From assembly GCF_034702125.1 (NCBI RefSeq), contig NC_085875.1, positions 50,753,926-50,817,925 of the forward strand: a stretch of 64,000 nt of DNA, given 5' to 3'. The notes below the pieces were generated by a model. The model made no database searches, was not told the DNA's origin, and saw only the letters and a program-made list of their open reading frames with translations. Shown here one piece after another: positions 39,476 to 62,289 of the stretch. The number at the start of each line of letters is the position of its first letter. The stretch's first letter is position 1. Made by a program: the position numbers and the translations under genes. The stretch is from Engraulis encrasicolus (lineage: Eukaryota > Chordata > Actinopteri > Clupeiformes > Engraulidae).

Positions 39476-40609
39476 AGATTGAGCTAGTTTGGGTGAGTAG
39501 AGAGTGGTGAGCAGCAGTGTGGCAGATAATTGAAACCAATTAAGGTGGTGAACTGATGGAGTGAGAGGGCTCATGACAGCTAAAGGTATATCCCCAAAAC
39601 TCGACGCTTCCAGTTCCCCATCATTCCCACCAGTCCCGTCCACCTTTTTATAAACTTATATGTTAAATACCAAATATAACACAAATACAGCCATGGGAAA
39701 AATTGAGAGACCACTTCGAAATGTTAAGTTTTTCTGAGTTTTCCATGGATAGGTATGTGTTTGAGTAAAACAAACATTGCTATTTCATTCTATAAACTAC
39801 CGACAACATTTCCTCCGAATTTCGAAAGAAAATTCATTTAGATCATTTATTATTTCGAAATTTGGAGGAAATGTTGTCTATAGTTTATAAAATGAAATAG
39901 CAATGCTTGTTTTTTACACAAACACATACCTATCCATAGCAAACTCAGAAGAACTGAAAACATTTTGAAGTGGTCGCTCAATTGTTGCCAGAGCTGTATA
40001 TTTAATATCTATACATAGATCAATGACGTGCATAGGCTTAAGACCAAATGACTATTGTGAAAATGAAGCAAAAAAATGAGGCAAATGGTAACACTGTTTT
40101 AATGGTTCATTACAGGGGATCTACCACATTAGGTACAGTAACAATATTTAATACCATGTAATACCAATGTAACACCATTACACCAATTGTGTACTTACAT
40201 CATGCATTTGTGTGTTACATGGTATTGCATATTGTTACACTGGTATTACACTAGTATTACATGGTATTACACTGATTATTACACTGTACCTAATGTGGTA
40301 GATTCACTGAAATGGTGAACAATTAAAATAAGGTGTTACAGGGCAAATCAATCCACCCAGTCAGAAGTTATGGGCCAACTGAAAATTCCACCATTTTGAA
40401 AGTGCTGACCTCCAATATCTAATCAGTTAATGGACCTACCCGCCTAGAGCATTAACACACCGAATCTGGGACATCCATCCACCTGGTCAGTAGTTATGGG
40501 CCAAATAAAAAACCGGCCATCTTGAATTCAGTCATCTTGAAAGTGTTGACCTCCAAACTCGAATCAGTTCATGACCCTACCCTAGAGCATTCACACACCG
40601 AATCTGAGA

Positions 40610-41660
40610 CAAATCCAACCATCTGTTCAAAAGACCTAACGCGGTGGTGGCAGATGCGGCGGACAATGACAAAAATATGTCTCATATATACAAAATCATG
40701 GTCAATCAAGGGAATTCAAAACGTTATGTCATAACTATGGTATTTATTCCCTCTGCATATTTAATTCTGAGTGACTCAGCCTCTCTGTGACGGTCTTATA
40801 CATGGACACTCATAGTATCCATCAGTAGGCTATAATTCATTCTTGTGTTGTTTTAGCTTATTCGGATGTTTATTACATTTCACTAATCCCCGTCCCGACT
40901 TCTCTGGGACGTGTTGCAGTTATCAAATTAGAAATTAGTGTCCCCCAAAACATTTTTTCCCCCAATTTGTAATACTTAATATGTTGTCTTTTCACTATTC
41001 TCCATCTAATGAATGGATTGAATGTTTTGAAAAATATAGCATTTTGACCAAGTATCCCAACTTCACTAGAGTTGGGGTTTGTATATTTTTCACATAGCCA
41101 AATAGGCATAGGCCTACTTTCAGCGTGTGCACTTGCAAGGTTTGCTTATGTTAACATGATATTCTCAGTTAAAATAGGCGTGTATGTTCTTGGCTGACTT
41201 AACTATGGTAGCCTATAGTTAGCCTGGCTCTCACGCAGACCCTTCGTGCTTTGTGCATCTTTATTTAACTTCGTGAGCTCGCACTTGGTTGGTAACAACC
41301 GTCACGTGAAGCCTATAGTAGGCTGTCAGCAGAATACGTAGGTCATCTATAAAACTTGACAGTATAGCCTACGTGATTTATTTAGTGGGTGTTGGTGTCA
41401 CTACTCATAGGCCTATATTTTTGTTCGAACCCCCACAAGTCCCATAAGGTTATTTTTTGTTTGTTTTGCTATTTTTCATTGTGAGTGCATCATCTCGCCG
41501 TGTGTGCCTGATTGAAATCTTCACTTAGAAATAAAATTGCGATGCAAACTTTACTTGCACAAATCAGCAGGGACAAAAAACATGCAGCCAAGTTATTTTG
41601 ACAGCTCCATTGGAATCCATTCGTTTTTCACTAACTAGTACCACCTGGACAACTGACCCT
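40610..41660. other. Block II-specific ~1-kb insertion without recognised gene
   Basis: Block I continues from 12,120 to 12,125 where block II has about 1 kb extra. It ends in transposon-like inverted ends near 40,870-41,085. The last 580 bp shows nothing I recognise. Confidence 0.45.
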
Positions 41661-42044
41661 TCTCATTGGTTTCAGATCCTCTGCCATGACACACCGCAAA
41701 AGCACTGCCATCAAAAGGTGATGCGCACCATTATCCTGTATGTGGCGGTGAAACATCTACAGTATGAAACCATAAGATACCAGACCAAGACAGCAGCACC
41801 CAAAGTGAGGCCACAGCAAAAGGGATAGCCCCATAATGCATGCTGTAGGCCTACCACAGTGGCACAGTGTATTAGTCATTGAAAAATCAACTATAGTACT
41901 ACACTACTATGACATAACACAGGGTGGACTGTTCCTTTAAGTAGTGCACTATGACTTTGTCATTGCCGTTCTAGTAACAGCAAATGTAAAACGCTGTGAT
42001 AACGGGTTAACACAGCATCTAGTGTTATGTCTATGAGTCTAGCT

Positions 42045-42253
42045 TAGTGTTTCTCAATGGTGGCGCTACAGCACCCCAGGGGGTGTTGGGGAGACCTAGG
42101 GCGTCGTTGAGAAGGATGCAGCTGAGTGGGGGCGAGGCTTAGTTACTATTGAGTTGCATTAGTCCATTTTATTTTTCAATACTAAGAGGGGCATTGGCAG
42201 GCTTATAATGAGGTCGAGGGGGACGTTTGTTCAAAAAAGGTTGAGAACCACTG
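42045..42253. mobile_element. hAT MITE in block II (ortholog of 12,499-12,706)
   Basis: Same ends as the block I copy, with GTCTAGCT perfectly repeated on both sides (42,037-42,044; 42,254-42,261). Confidence 0.85.
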
Positions 42254-43064
42254 GTCTAGCTGAACGGTTCAAGGTCACTGGGTTCTGGGTTCAAGGTCAA
42301 TGGATTCTGCAATTGAGGCTAGACTCACAGACATACACATTAGAATGTCGTGTTTGACGTTTGAAGTCACATCCCAATGAAGTATGCACATCCCAAAAAC
42401 AAATCTTACGTGCTAGATGTAATTGAACCATGAGTCAAGTTTTTCTTGCTCTCCAGTGTTTTTCCAACTGTCAAGGCCTTACCTGGTTCACCCGGTTTTA
42501 AATGGTCTGTCCAGGAGATAAAATACCCCCCAAATCAGGAGGAGCAGGCAAGAGAAATCTGCCCCCACTACTAACTTCCTCACTCTGTCCTCTGCACTCA
42601 AAACTCTGTTTCAACATTGGACAGTGTTTTAACATACTTTATCCAGTGTTTCCAGGCCTTTTTTGTCTTACATACCCCTTAAACCTTTTTTCACACCATG
42701 ACTACCCCTTCACTCACATGGTCTATTCCTCTATCCCTCATGCTTCAAACATTTGTTGTTATCATCACTACAGTATACTATTTCACACTACACTGTTTTA
42801 TAAGCCCTCCCTACAGTGTGCTCATGTAGGCCTACCCCTGGTACATGTACCCTAACCTGATTTACATCATCTGGGCTTCGTCCGGCTGCGTCACGCGGGG
42901 GCGTTCCCATGCCTCACTACCCCAGATAGCAAGAGTCAGGTAACATGTACCCCTGGTTGGGGAATCATTGCTTTAATCTGCTGTATTTGGATTTACTTCA
43001 CTGTACCCTTTACCCTTCCAAAGATAAGAAGTAGAGACACAGCCCTGCGACTGGAAATAACATT

Positions 43065-43070
43065 TTTATT
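43065..43070 (-). terminator. Poly(A) signal of ASC-like copy B
   Basis: AATAAA on the minus strand 409 bp beyond the CARD stop; position conserved in copies A and C. Confidence 0.65.
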
Positions 43071-43478
43071 CAGCTCCAATTTAGATAAAACCATTTACAT
43101 GTTGGCAGGACTATTTTTTTTGCACTTGTGAGTTAAATGTGGCATAGTCTAATACAAATACATTCAAACAACAAAAATTCAACTTCCATACATTCCAAGT
43201 ATTAAACAGTTACCAATTTCAAAGACAAAGAGGAGCACAATTTGTCAGGACACCATAACTATGGTCGAAAAATGAGCATTATTTGGCATTACACCATATA
43301 AGGATACTGGAGAAGAGGGGCAATGTTTTGCAAAATCCAGCACAAGTTGTTATTGCAGGATTGTCAGAGTATGGCCATCAACATTACATAACCTTTTCAG
43401 AGAAGGGGGTCCATGTTTGGCAGGCTATCTCAACTCTAACTTCATCAACAGAGAGGATTGTGGTAGTTTGGATGGCTT

Positions 43479-44176
43479 TCATTCTGCAGCCCACAGTTCC
43501 TCCACTAAGTGGCGCTCCTTTTCCCTCAGAATTTTGAAGAAGGCCAGTTTGCCTGGATCGCCAGGTGACCGCAGCCCATCATGCAGATTCCTCATTTTGG
43601 CATTACTGGTGGTAGCAGCCTTGATGTTGTTGTAGGTCTCCTGGCCAATGATGCGCTGGGAGCGGAGCAGGTCTGCTATTGGCATCACCTCTTCCACTCT
43701 GTCAATGATTTTCGCCATGTTGGTATCCACGAAGGCAGCTGCCATCTTGCTGTCCACCTGGACAGGGACCTTGCTGGGCTGTGATGGCTCATCTTTGACA
43801 ACTGCAGTAGGATTATTAACACATATGTTATAATACAATACACAATAATTTGTCTATTACTGCTGTTGAATTGGTTACACTTAAAACCATCCAGATTACT
43901 GTACACTGTGTTAGTCTGAGTGCTAGTGCTGTGTTAGTCTCTCTAGACTTGGTTACAAAACATGAAAATATATGACACACAACAGCTTGTCTACAACTGC
44001 ACAACCACAAATCACCATACAAATAACCTGCCAAAGTAATGTACCTCATGGATCAACCACTGATCAACAACTAAGTTATACCTAGATCCACTAATGAAGT
44101 ATTATTCAACGTATATTTTACATTGTATTTTATTATCTGTTGCTGTTATTATGCATGACAATGTTCACTGTCACAG

Positions 44177-44258
<82 letters not shown>

Positions 44259-44673
44259 ATCATCTCACTGTTGAGCTGAAATTTAAGTCATTCAGTGAGA
44301 CACCTCTTTGAAGGGGACTGTGACACCCACTAACTCGACTCACTCAGTTCATTCAGTTCATCTCATATGACTATAAAACATATAGTGTACAGTATACTTA
44401 CTTACGTCCTTTCAGACCACTCTCCAAACGCCCGGCCAATTCATTGTGCCTCATCTTCTTTAGGATGGCTAGCATAGTGGTTGCAGCACCTTGACTTGAC
44501 TTGAAGTGCTTCTGCATCAACTTAACAGTCTCAGCTATGCCAGCCTGCTCCAGCTTTCCCCATGGGATTTCTTTCAGGTCATCCAGACAGTGTCTGAAGC
44601 GCTTGAAGTCCTCATTGGAGAGGTCATCCAGAGTTTCTCTCAGCAATTCAGGGATGTCATCCTCAGCCGCCAT
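43479..44673 (-). CDS. pycard: ASC-like inflammasome adaptor (PYD + CARD), intact copy B
   Basis: Two exons, 44,406-44,673 (PYD, from ATG) and 43,479-43,801 (linker and CARD), join in phase 1 (GTAAG donor, CTGCAG acceptor) to give 196 residues, the size of fish ASC. PYD is about residues 5-88 (IPELLRETLDDLSNEDFKRF..). A short KDEPSQPS linker follows. CARD is about 108-196 (AKIIDRVEEVMPIAD.., ending VEELWAAE). ASC nucleates specks in the cytosol, linking PYD sensors to CARD of caspase-1 family proteases; that role is family knowledge. It has two extra residues (SSQG region) relative to copies A and D. Conserved flanks include a leader exon near 45,850-45,960, the acceptor before the ATG and the poly(A) signal. 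It is the only one of five units with every part in order. It could be a lineage-specific paralog rather than the ancestral pycard. Confidence 0.75.
44181..44257. repeat. (GT)n microsatellite in the copy B intron
   Basis: Pure GT run between CARD and PYD exons, orthologous to 23,305-23,391. Confidence 0.95.
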
Positions 44674-44699
44674 TGTACAAATAGGCCTACAGATGAACA

Positions 44700-45845
44700 G
44701 ATTATGGTGGTGGTGAGTTTGTGAATTTGTAATTTAAATCAGCCGACACAAAACATCTAGGGTTTAAGTAACTAACAGTAAGAGTAGGAGTAAGAGTAAG
44801 AGTATTTTGTTTGTCACATAGAACCCAAGCCTTGTAGGCTAGTTTGCAGTGAAATGATAGTAAATCCATGTGCAGGAGAAACAGAAAATACATACATTAA
44901 TTAGACTAACACATACAAAAATAAAAGTAGATAATTTACTTAATTGTCCATAGCTGTACTTTATTGGAGTATAGTTTTTTCTCTTACTTCCACTTTCTCT
45001 TCACTTTTCTCTTACTTTCCACTAACTTTACTACATATTTATGATGAATGTAATATTTCTACCTGTACTCCAATGCATTTCTTTATGTACTGAAGTAAGT
45101 AATTTATGAAAAGCAAGGCATGACTAAGTTAACCTGGAGGCAGTTTATGTGAGAGCCCCTGGCCTTTATTTAAATGATGCATCTGGACTGTTCTATTATG
45201 AAGTATACCATTAGGCTTAACTTACACAGGAGGGACTTTTATACATATACTTTAACTTTCAGAACTTGAGTAGTAATGTTGAAATGCTGCCACCTGTACT
45301 TGAGTAGCAGTTGCATAATCACTTGTACTTTTACTTTCACTTTCAGTACTAGAGAAGTAATACATTTTCAAAACATGTCTGCTTGCAATTCTTAAGTAAG
45401 AGACCTGTTTGACTGCTTTGGTACTTTGACTTGAATGTGGTATTAGAAGGACACTTCTACTTCAACTCAAGTCAGTGTCTTGATTTAGTACGTGTACTTC
45501 TACTCCACTCCTCCAGTCCAGTACTTTATACATTGTTGTTAAAAAATCTCCAGTCTCAGAGACTTCCACCCCTCCAGCCAGTACCACAAGTGGGTTTGCC
45601 TCTCGAGTCTTTATGGTTGAATAATAGCCTAATTTGTACAAGTGCTTTGAACCAATAATTCGGTGTATCTTCATGTCACAAACTGTACGTAGCTGAAGTC
45701 AGCTTTGTTTACATACTTTTTGAGCCCACTCACACATATTCTAATGATGCACCGACATTCTACTGAAGTACACATTCTATTATATACTGTAGATATACAT
45801 AGAAGAGAAAATGATTATCTTATGGAATTATCAGAAATAAAAATC
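44700..45845. repeat. Upstream region of copy B with dispersed fish repeat
   Basis: It diverges from other PYD upstream regions after about 80 bp. 45,000-45,610 is rich in CTTTTACTTT and ACTTGAGTA words typical of a common teleost interspersed repeat. Homology to the other units resumes at about 45,650. No gene seen. Confidence 0.5.
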
Positions 45846-45849
45846 TTAC

Positions 45850-45960
45850 CTACTTTGAGTCCCTCAGTTTCCTTTCTAGTCTTCCTGTAAATGTGCGCGC
45901 TTTTCTGTGGGCGGTGTCTTTTTCTGTCTGTGTGCTCTGATCCAGGAAGGAACATTTACT
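45850..45960 (-). other. Putative 5' leader exon of copy B
   Basis: The segment shared with units C, D and E ends in GTAG/GTAAGAT. It lies 1.2 kb upstream of the PYD exon, whose acceptor (CTGTAG before GCCTATTTG, exon start 44,686) is also conserved. It likely marks the promoter side of the intact ASC-like gene. Confidence 0.45.
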
Positions 45961-45964
45961 ATAG

Positions 45965-46790
45965 ACCGGATGTTGTTGTGATGTCACATCCTAGTCTGAG
46001 ACTCAATCTGCACACGCTGAAGCAAGTCTGTGCCATAAAAACTACTGCAGGCAAGGTGCATCCTCTCTGAAGAAGGCACATGCTGAAACAAGTCTGTGTA
46101 CCTTATGCCAGTCCCACACTGGAGTTCAATGGGCTCCTGAGAGTGGCCCACTCTTTGACACGTTTTTAAAAATTCATGCATGCCTGCATGCCTAGGTGCT
46201 TTATTTTATACAACTTTGGCCAGGCCAAGTGATTTGGACACCTGATTCTGATCATTTGAATGGGTTGGCAAATACTTTTGATAATATGCAACAGAAGAAA
46301 AGATGACTATCTTACAGAATAATCAGAAATAAAATTCTTACCTATAACGACAGCACTCACAACCATCCCCCACCCTGTTTTTGTGGAAATAAAACTGTCA
46401 CAGATATTGTTTCTGGATTTTCGTAATAGTTTTCTTTTTTTAATGAATTCATTCTTTGTTTGTTTCAGTCTGCCCTTAGACAGCTTGTGGTGATGACTTG
46501 GATATTGCCGAGTGGGGCTCCAGGAAGGGTGGGGGGTGTTGTAGCCTCCTCTACTGTAAGTATGCAGTGGTGTCACAGACACGGTTTCTGTTTGTCATAC
46601 TTTCCACAGAGCTGCATGTTGTCATATGGCCTGTCGATGACTTGACTTGTGCATAGCGGAGTGGGAATCAGGCAGGAGTGGGTGTGGAGGGTGCGGCGCC
46701 TCCCCTTTTTTGTGGGAGTCAACTGTTGTGCATAATTTCAGGTGTCTGGTCCGCCCATGGCGAGTAGGGTTCAGGCAGGGCCGGATTAAA
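45965..46790. other. Spacer between PYD/CARD cluster and next gene
   Basis: About 0.8 kb. I see no convincing exon or named repeat, only short unconserved frames. Confidence 0.4.
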
Positions 46791-46796
46791 ATGGCT

Positions 46797-47660
46797 TGGG
46801 AGTTAGGACCCCCTAGGCTGCAGTCATATCTAGTGTGTGGTGGGAGCCCCTAGGCTACAGTCATATCTAGCCTATGTTGGGGCCCCTAGGCTGCAGCCAT
46901 ATCTAGCCTGTGATGGGGGGCCCTAGGCCGCAGCCATATCTAGCATGTGGTGGGGCCCCCTAGGCTGCAGTCATATCTAGCCTGTGTTGGGGGCCCCTAT
47001 GCTACAGCCATGGTGGGGGACCCTGGGCTGCAGCCATATCTAGCCTGTGGTGGGGGCCCCTAGGCTGCAGCCAAATCTAGCCTGTGGGGGCCCCCTGGCA
47101 GGTGGGGGCCCCTAGGCTGCAGCCATATGTAGTATGTGGTGGGGGCCCCTATCTAGCCTGTGGTGGGGCCCCTAGGCCGCAGCCATATCTAGCCTGAGGG
47201 GGGCAACTGGCAGGTGGGGGCCCCTAGGCTGCAGCCATATGTAGCCTGTGGTGGGGGCCCCTAGCCTGTGGTGGGGGCCCCCTAGGCTGCAGCCAAACCT
47301 GTGGTGGGGCCCCTAGGCCGCAGCCATATCTAGCCTGTGGTGGGGGGCCCTAGGCTGCAGCCATATCTAGCCTGTGATGGGGGCCCCTGGCAGGTGCAGG
47401 GCCCTAGGCTGCAGCCATATCTAGCCTGTGGTGTGGGCCCCTAGGCTGCAGCCAAATCTAGCCTGTGGTGCCCCCCCTAGGCTGCAGCCATGTCTAGTCT
47501 GTGGTGGGGGGCCTAGGCTGCAGCCATGTCTAGTCTTTGGAGGGGGCCCTAGCCTGCCGCCATATTTAGCATGTGGTGGGGGGCCCTAGGTTGCAGCCAT
47601 ATCTAGTCAGTGATGGGGGCCCCTGGCAGGTGCAGGGCCCTAGGCTGCAGCCAAATCTAG
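46797..47660. repeat. ~35-40 bp GC-rich minisatellite
   Basis: Roughly twenty imperfect copies of a unit containing CCTAGGCTGCAGCCATATCT and a variable G-run/GGCCCC part. It lies 3' of the ten-exon minus-strand gene. Unit length varies, so it is not coding. Confidence 0.9.
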
Positions 47661-47972
47661 CCTGTGCATTAAACCGGGTGCAGGCGAAGGGGATGGCACT
47701 TCCTACCTCGTTCCACCATATCTGTATATATCTGCATCATATGATAGAGACCTTGTCATATGTCATATTGGTGTGGTGCATGCAGTTGGGTCTTCTCTAC
47801 TGTCTCAAGGGGACCTGCGCATGGCGTTAGTGAGATGCAGGTGAGGGTGGAGGCGCAGTTCCATTGGGGGCCTCCTCCACCACGTCCTCCACTAGTTCCC
47901 ACGTGTCCAGCATGTCACGGCAGTCTGCTCCTCTGTCCCGTGGTGCAAGGGGAGGGCGGGGACGCAGAGCCA

Positions 47973-55244
<7,272 letters not shown>

Positions 55245-56377
55245 GGTCAGGCGCTTTCAGGGTTGGTGTTGTGACTTGTTGATTTCACCGACCCCCCGGC
55301 TGGCGCGGCCGAACGATGGAAAAAAGAGGCCGACAGTGGAGAAGGCCAGGGCAGACTGACAAGCTCACAGTGTCGGTGGAACATACAAGATTAGAGTTCA
55401 AGGTGTCATAAAGGATGGCGCGTCATAACCAAATTGAACATCTTTGCATCATTCACGGCGCAACCTCTTGAACCACTGAGATGGGCTCACTGTTATGTGT
55501 TTCAAACGTCCAGCAGATGGCAGTGGAATCACTGCCTTCTGACTGCCCATAGTCGACTGTATTCGAATAATTATGAAAGACAACGACACACCTACAGTTT
55601 TAACGTTTAAGTTGTGATAAAATCATCACATATCCGTGTGTTTTGAAATATATATTTATTTTGCTGCACAATCAACATACTGTAAATAAGCAAATGGATG
55701 TTAAAACATGACAGCAATTCATAGTTTTGCGGACTAATCCCAATCTGTGGCCAACCTTTATGTTTTCCCCTCACCTGTGCGTAAACTGGACACGTTTTGT
55801 GCGGTTGCACAGTGTTCCACAATATTCCACTGTCACATTTGTGGGATTTTATGATCATTCTATGACGATATAGTGTGACATTTAATAGGGTCAGGGTCAG
55901 TATATAATTTCAACGCTAAACTGTAGACAATTGATTGATTCCATCCTGCGCAAAATAGCCTGTGCAAAATCACTGGACCGCACCAAAGGCTGCCGATGGC
56001 AAACTGCCCACAGCTTTATTAACGTCAACTAACCAGATTATTCCTGCACTATGGTCTTATTTGTCTTATGAAACCCCCTTTTGTAGGTATTTTCCTAGAA
56101 TTCGTATTTTTTGTTAATTAAAACCAGATGTCGCTCAGAGTAGGCTATAGCGGCGGCCGGCTGCTGTAGTATCCAATCCCGGTTTCTTTCCGTATGCTGG
56201 GACCTCCCTCCCAAGTTTTTGTGAGTGAGCGGGTCAGAGGTAGGGAGGTCGGGGATGGCTTGGAATTCCAGCAGAAATTAGCGAACATCCTCCAGCGCTG
56301 GCAGTGCCGGGTGAATCCCCTCTCGCGTCTGCTTGCTTGATCCATGCTGCACTGAAGAACCTCCAGGAGAAATAATA
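55245..56377. promoter_or_regulatory. Shared 5' region of the ten-exon gene and nid2
   Basis: The two ATGs point away from each other across 1.13 kb. A locally CG-rich part lies near 55,290-55,340 (CCGGCTGGCGCGGCCG). A mini-ORF ATG-CTG-CAC-TGA sits at 56,344-56,355, just ahead of the nid2 start. No TATA box was picked out. A bidirectional promoter is inferred from arrangement only. Confidence 0.45.
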
Positions 56378-59590
<3,213 letters not shown>

Positions 59591-59620
59591 GTGAGTGTGT
59601 GTACAGTGTACGTGTGTTTA

Positions 59621-60609
<989 letters not shown>

Positions 60610-60627
60610 TTACGTATACGTATGTGC

Positions 60628-61796
60628 TAGGGGTGGGCGATATGGGCAAAAAAAGTTATCTCGATAATTTTTAGAATTTTCACGATAACGATAATTTGAC
60701 GATAATGCTGTGCTGAAGAGCTTTCACTTTTTGAATTTCATAATATGCATATGCTGGACTGTAAAGTAATACTTCATCACTTGTCATGAAAACATATCCA
60801 TGTAAATAAAAAATAGGTTTATGATGTATTGCTAATGATTCTGTTAGAGGACAGTCATTTTTGACTGGAAACAGTGCATTTGTAGATAGGAATCAGAACC
60901 TAACTATGGCAGCTGCAAATTGCATGTGTTGGATTTCACACATTGTAATTTAACTCACTGCGCGAGTCTAACTTAACATTACTTGTCCACCTAAGCAGTT
61001 ATGATATCTATACATGCAGGTGGGTGTTTGAGTAGTGAGTAACAGCCAATGTAGTTGTAGAGAACAACATTGCTTAGCTTAGTTCGCTAACTAGCATGCT
61101 AACGCGATTTCTCAGACCAGAGACAAAGCTATTTCTCTTCCTAACTATTTGGCTTTCCATAATCACAGACAGTTGCTGATTAAAGCACATAGTTCCAAAA
61201 CGCCCTCAGCACCATGCAATGGCTGGTTTAATGGTTGAATTCCTCATGTAAATCCACCATTTGGATAACAGCAACTCTCCTTCACTGCCCAGCAGCAGAA
61301 GCCTGCACGAGTGACACGAGCAGTGTTGCCAGATGTGTCTGACCAAATCCCGCCCAAAAGGTTCTCAAAAACCGCCAAAATGCGCTAAATTCCGCCCAAA
61401 TTCAACAAATTACATTGACTTCTATGGGCCCAAAACGGCTTAAAAAACCGCCAAATGGCCAATTTTTCCCGTTTTTGCCCGCCGACGCTCATCCCAAGTA
61501 GCCCAATTGGGCGGGCACCCGCCCAATCTGGCAACACTGCACACCTCTCTCTCTCAGTCTGCTGAAAACGCTGCAGCCCGCCCCCTCAGCTCATTGGTTC
61601 ACAGACTTATTCTCCAGTTCACAACAACATTACTATTGGCTCAAAGGCTTGGCTGTTGTCGCTGTCTGGAGGAGTCCTGTCACAGCGCTTTGTTGAGTTT
61701 AGCGACTTCATAAAAATATCTCGATATTGCAAAATTACTCATCGTCAAAACAACATTCACGATAACTTCGCAGACGATATGTATCGCCCACCCTTA
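60628..61796. mobile_element. hAT element with perfect 8-bp target duplication
   Basis: Ends TAGGGGTGGGCGATAT and CGCCCACCCTTA, inverted, with GTATGTGC directly repeated at 60,620-60,627 and 61,797-61,804. Subterminal TATCTCGATA and CGATAACG words occur at both ends. 1,169 bp with no transposase. A second MITE is nested at 61,321-61,539 (CAGTGTTGCCAGAT / ATCTGGCAACACTG). Confidence 0.9.
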
Positions 61797-61849
61797 GTAT
61801 GTGCGTATATGTAGTTTCACTTAAAGCTTTTATAGACACCACATGTATT

Positions 61850-62285
61850 ATAAATGTTTCAGTACACAGTAAAAAGCATTGTATGTAAACTTTAGATGCA
61901 TATAGTTAATACTTCAGTACACACAGTAACAGCTATGTACCGTATGTAGACTATGTATACTGTAATCTCTACAATACACATTGACAGCAATGTACTGTAT
62001 GTAAACTTTACGTTTATGAATAACACAGTACACAACTATTATGTATTGTATGTAAGCTGTACATGTATACAATGAATACTGCAGTACACATGAAACACTT
62101 AACATATAGTAAGTACCACAGTACACAGTAACAGCTATGTACTGTATAAAGTTTACATGTATAAACACCAGAGTAGGCCTACGTGTTTACAGCAATGTAC
62201 GGTGTGTAAGCTCTAGCCTACATGTATAAAACACAGTACACATTAACAGCCATGTACTGAATGTTTAACTCTACATGTAGTATAG
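61850..62285. repeat. ~80-95 bp minisatellite in nid2 intron 2
   Basis: Five to six imperfect units carry CAGTACACA, ACAGC(T/A)ATGTACTGTATGTA and ACATGTATA words. Not coding. Confidence 0.8.
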
Positions 62286-62289
62286 GCCA

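Noticed and set aside
40021..40036. Another TA-scar pair (GTGCATAGGCTTAA vs GTGCTTAA at 11,533)
   Set aside because: The difference is not a clean TA to TA-N-TA change, so it was left out of the scar list.
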